Below are positions 43,250 through 44,719 of a stretch of 44,719 nucleotides of DNA, in pieces. The stretch's first letter is position 1. Each line of letters opens with the position of its first letter. The position numbers and the translations under genes are program-made. The DNA comes from Alphaproteobacteria bacterium. GTDB lineage: Bacteria > Pseudomonadota > Alphaproteobacteria > Rickettsiales > UBA998. The stretch lies in the NCBI GenBank assembly GCA_004293935.1, contig RDZH01000023.1:1-44719 (forward strand), written 5' to 3'. The notes under the pieces were generated by a model. That model did no database searches and had not been told where the DNA came from. It saw nothing but the letters and a program-made list of their open reading frames with translations.

Positions 43250-43352
43250 ATCTCTATCCTTATCATAGCTTTTTGCACTCCGCAACTATGTTTTATGCAC
43301 AAATGTTCATGTTCAATCCATGTTATTTATTGTTGAATAGGCGAAATTTCTC

Positions 43353-43646
43353 ATGGTTTTTTTGCTCCTAATCACCCATCAAAAAACTACTTGGTGCAAC
43401 CGTTCTGACAAGAACGGGTATGGACATATAGCGTTTATAGAGGATTTTATCCTTGCTGCCGAATATGTGGCGATTCATGAGGTAATCGTGGCATGTCGTG
43501 ATGCAAAGGATGATATGTTTTTGGAGCTGGCAGTAAACGGGAAAGCGGATGCGTTGGTGACAGGGGATAAGGATCTGCTGGTATTGCATTCCTATCGCGG
43601 CATTCCGATTATTACGGTGAGGGAGTTTCTGGATTCTGCCATATAG
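43353..43646 (+). pseudogene. PIN-domain toxin fragment lacking its N-terminus
   Basis: The last 55 residues match the C-terminal half of PIN-domain toxins: HEVIVACRDAKDDMFLELAV, then ADALVTGDKDLLVL and GIPIITVREFL. Two of the conserved acidic residues are in CRDAKDD and TGDKDL. The N-terminal strand with L-D-T-N and the first catalytic Asp is missing; no such codons are found upstream to 43250 in any frame. The first 40 residues are unrelated or scrambled. It is most likely a truncated gene and not an active RNase. No antitoxin gene is adjacent. Confidence 0.75.
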
Positions 43647-43663
43647 TGGTGAAACACTATATG
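43640..43663. repeat. Palindrome at the end of the PIN fragment
   Basis: CATATAGTG-GTGAAA-CACTATATG is a perfect 9-bp stem that includes the PIN stop codon. Its right half belongs to the 28-bp direct repeat flanking the TacAT pair and resembles the GAAACACTATA ends of the larger repeats at 23.1 and 34.3 kb. Confidence 0.55.
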
Positions 43664-43676
43664 TAATTCTGTTTCA
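43649..43676. repeat. Direct repeat left of the TacAT pair
   Basis: This 28-mer (GTGAAACACTAT, four variable bases, AATTCTGTTTCA) matches 44573-44600 at 24 positions in the same orientation. The two copies enclose the tacA/tacT-like pair. The right end of this copy includes the toxin stop codon. Confidence 0.65.
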
Positions 43677-44207
43677 AAGGATGGGTTTTCCCGCCTGTTG
43701 CATGGCTTGGGTGATGGTGCTGTACGGCAGCACAAGTGACAGTGGAGTTTGCGGGATCGGCAGTGCGCCATAGGCTTTGTACCAGTTTGCCGCTTGCTGA
43801 TCTTTTGCGTCTATCAAAAGCAGCGTGCCGCCTACTTGTTGTGAGGCGAGGATGCAGCGACGAGCAGCGGAAATCAGAAGTTGACCACCTAATCCTTTTC
43901 CTTGCAAGTTTTTGCTGGTTGCTAACCGTCCAAGACGGAAACCGCCAATAGGATGATTGCCGCCTCCTGACGGGCGAGCAGTGGCAGGGACAATGTGGCA
44001 CTCTATGTGTGCTGGACTTAATGTGTAGAAACCGTGAATGGTAGTGGTATCGCTCTTATCCACGGCAACATAGGTTTTTGATGCGCCACCTTCATGCGCT
44101 TGCCGTGCATATTTTGCTAGAAACAGGTTGAGTGCATCTACCCCGCAATCAAAGCCTTTGCGGTCATGCTGTTTCGCAATCGCTTCTTCGTGCCAATCTG
44201 GAAGCAT
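43674..44207 (-). CDS. TacT-like GNAT acetyltransferase toxin
   Basis: A 177-residue GNAT-fold protein. The acetyl-CoA loop is in RLATSKNLQGKGLGGQLL near residue 100, and the catalytic Tyr region AANWYKAYG near residue 140, as in TacT. The start HDRKGFDCGVDALNLFLAKYARQ is the family signature. Such toxins acetylate the amino group of charged tRNA and stop translation. It overlaps the antitoxin gene by one base. All landmarks are present, so this toxin appears intact, unlike the other toxin loci here. Confidence 0.92.
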   Translation of the reverse strand: MLPDWHEEAIAKQHDRKGFDCGVDALNLFLAKYARQAHEGGASKTYVAVDKSDTTTIHGFYTLSPAHIECHIVPATARPSGGGNHPIGGFRLGRLATSKNLQGKGLGGQLLISAARRCILASQQVGGTLLLIDAKDQQAANWYKAYGALPIPQTPLSLVLPYSTITQAMQQAGKPIL

Positions 44208-44485
44208 TAGCTGCGCATCGCTAAGGCGTGTGCCGCTGCAAGCAGTTTAGCATTAGGCGCGGGCGGGTTATCTAACACGTCCATCATAAAACGGGTCTGT
44301 TCCTCATTAAGCTGCATCCGTTCAGCCTTTTCAATGACCGCTTCTGCTGCACGCAGAGCGTTTTGCAGCACAAAATCTTTCAACGTGGTGTTCTCTAGGG
44401 CGGCAGCACGTATTAGACGCGCTTTCTCCAATGGCGGTGCTTGGATAGGGAAGCGGCTAGAATGTTCGGTAGCAGTGCGTGGCAT
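44207..44485 (-). CDS. TacA-like (DUF1778) antitoxin
   Basis: A 92-residue protein of the DUF1778 group. A ribbon-helix-helix N-terminus (RFPIQAPPLEKARLIRAAALENTTLKDF) is followed by a helix and an extended toxin-binding tail with FMMDVLDNPPAPNAKL, which matches the FMDLLDNPP-type motif of these antitoxins. It neutralises the GNAT toxin encoded directly downstream and represses the shared promoter. AAGGAG lies 9 bp before the ATG. Confidence 0.92.
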   Translation of the reverse strand: MPRTATEHSSRFPIQAPPLEKARLIRAAALENTTLKDFVLQNALRAAEAVIEKAERMQLNEEQTRFMMDVLDNPPAPNAKLLAAAHALAMRS

Positions 44486-44505
44486 GATGTAGTTCTCCTT
44501 ACAGT

Positions 44506-44541
44506 CTTAATTAAGATAGCAGAAAAAGATTGTATTGTCAA
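44506..44541 (-). promoter_or_regulatory. Promoter and operator of the tacAT-like pair
   Basis: On the minus strand TTGACA (44541-44536) and TATCTT (44518-44513) are separated by exactly 17 bp. The palindrome CTTAATTAAG (44506-44515) overlaps the -10 box and is a likely binding site for the antitoxin. Confidence 0.65.
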
Positions 44542-44572
44542 TATGGGTGCTTTGATAGCACCTGATATAAAA

Positions 44573-44600
44573 GTGAAACACTATTGCAAATTCTGTTTCA
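44573..44600. repeat. Direct repeat right of the TacAT pair
   Basis: This is the second copy of the 28-mer at 43649-43676. It lies between the tacAT promoter and the IS end at about 44629. Confidence 0.65.
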
Positions 44601-44628
44601 GAATTGCGTGAATGGCTATGCATGTTTA

Positions 44629-44719
44629 GTTCCTTTTTCTTATGGCATATGCTATAATGATCTAAAGGAGACCAATTTATGGGAAGTGTATTGCATGGTA
44701 ACGCCAAGACTACGCCAAG
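44629..44719. repeat. Right copy of the terminal inverted repeat (IS end)
   Basis: The sequence is the near-perfect inverted counterpart of 1-92. It holds a -10-like TATAAT (44653-44658, preceded by TATGC as an extended -10), AAGGAG and the transposase start. The match with the left copy ends near 44629, taken as the outer edge of the element. Confidence 0.75.
44679..44719 (+). CDS. Transposase, 5' fragment running off the contig (IS481-like)
   Basis: The plus strand reads MGSVLHGNAKTTP and leaves the window. It is the same start as on the minus strand at bases 42-1, with Val for Ile at residue 4. AAGGAG lies just upstream. Family naming rests on the N-terminal pattern only. Confidence 0.6.
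   Translation, partial: MGSVLHGNAKTTP

Noticed and set aside
43657-44001. A 114-codon minus-strand frame overlapping the GNAT toxin
   Set aside because: It is out of frame with the well-supported acetyltransferase and rich in Arg, Ser and His without a recognisable motif.

Overview
The window looks like a chromosomal contig from an alphaproteobacterium of moderately low GC. Pointers are the coxB-coxA-ctaB-coxF-ctaG-coxC order, cyclophilin-queA-tgt, and a short valyl-tRNA synthetase resembling the archaeal-type enzyme known from Rickettsiales. Order or genus cannot be fixed from the sequence. Both ends hold the first codons of the same transposase in opposite orientation, so the contig probably stops at two copies of one insertion sequence (IS481-like by the N-terminus).

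Layout. 1-1200: transposase start, a hypothetical gene, a REP-like repeat. 1220-8376: tldD (minus), then an aa3-type cytochrome oxidase operon (plus) with two very small membrane genes and a DUF983 gene. 8574-16073: a plus-strand block with tkt, gapA, an ABC-2 permease, purL, bolA, tatB and tatC. 16082-23014: a minus-strand series (SDR, DUF3833 lipoprotein, MFS carrier, chalcone-isomerase-like protein, cyclopropane fatty acid synthase-like methyltransferase, DUF1365, FAD oxidoreductase), interrupted by an orphan BrnA antitoxin gene and REP-like repeats. 23090-24315: a repeat-rich interval with two small convergent orphan genes whose upstream regions are mirror-image duplicates. 24444-28633: an SGNH-fold protein without its catalytic serine, then a photolyase, a TIGR03643/DUF2805 protein and an iron-sulfur photolyase. 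28721-30202: a RelBE pair with a broken toxin, tRNA-Pro and an unknown gene. 30391-34255: tgt, queA, two cyclophilins, bacterioferritin. 34489-37615: an unknown lipoprotein, a FliJ-like protein, a 184-bp hairpin and a large low-complexity protein. 37791-41806: pstS-like gene, PCu(A)C copper chaperone, valS. 42007-44719: an accessory end with two orphan genes, a truncated PIN toxin, a TacA/TacT pair between direct repeats, and the second transposase start.

How the genes fit together. The oxidase operon has the copper and heme assembly factors CtaB and CtaG, and the PCu(A)C chaperone near 39 kb probably serves the same CuA centre. The lipid/photolyase set matches gene groups that other proteobacteria use against light and singlet oxygen, but no RpoE/ChrR pair is present here. 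Four toxin-antitoxin loci are seen; one looks intact (TacAT) and three look decayed (RelE with an internal stop, BrnA without BrnT, PIN without its N-terminus).

The most novel-looking items are the mirrored two-gene module at 23390-24314, where the upstream DNA is better conserved than the coding sequence; a 151-154 bp two-hairpin repeat present twice; and the 184-bp hairpin at 35428-35611. All assignments come from reading motifs by eye; no database was searched.
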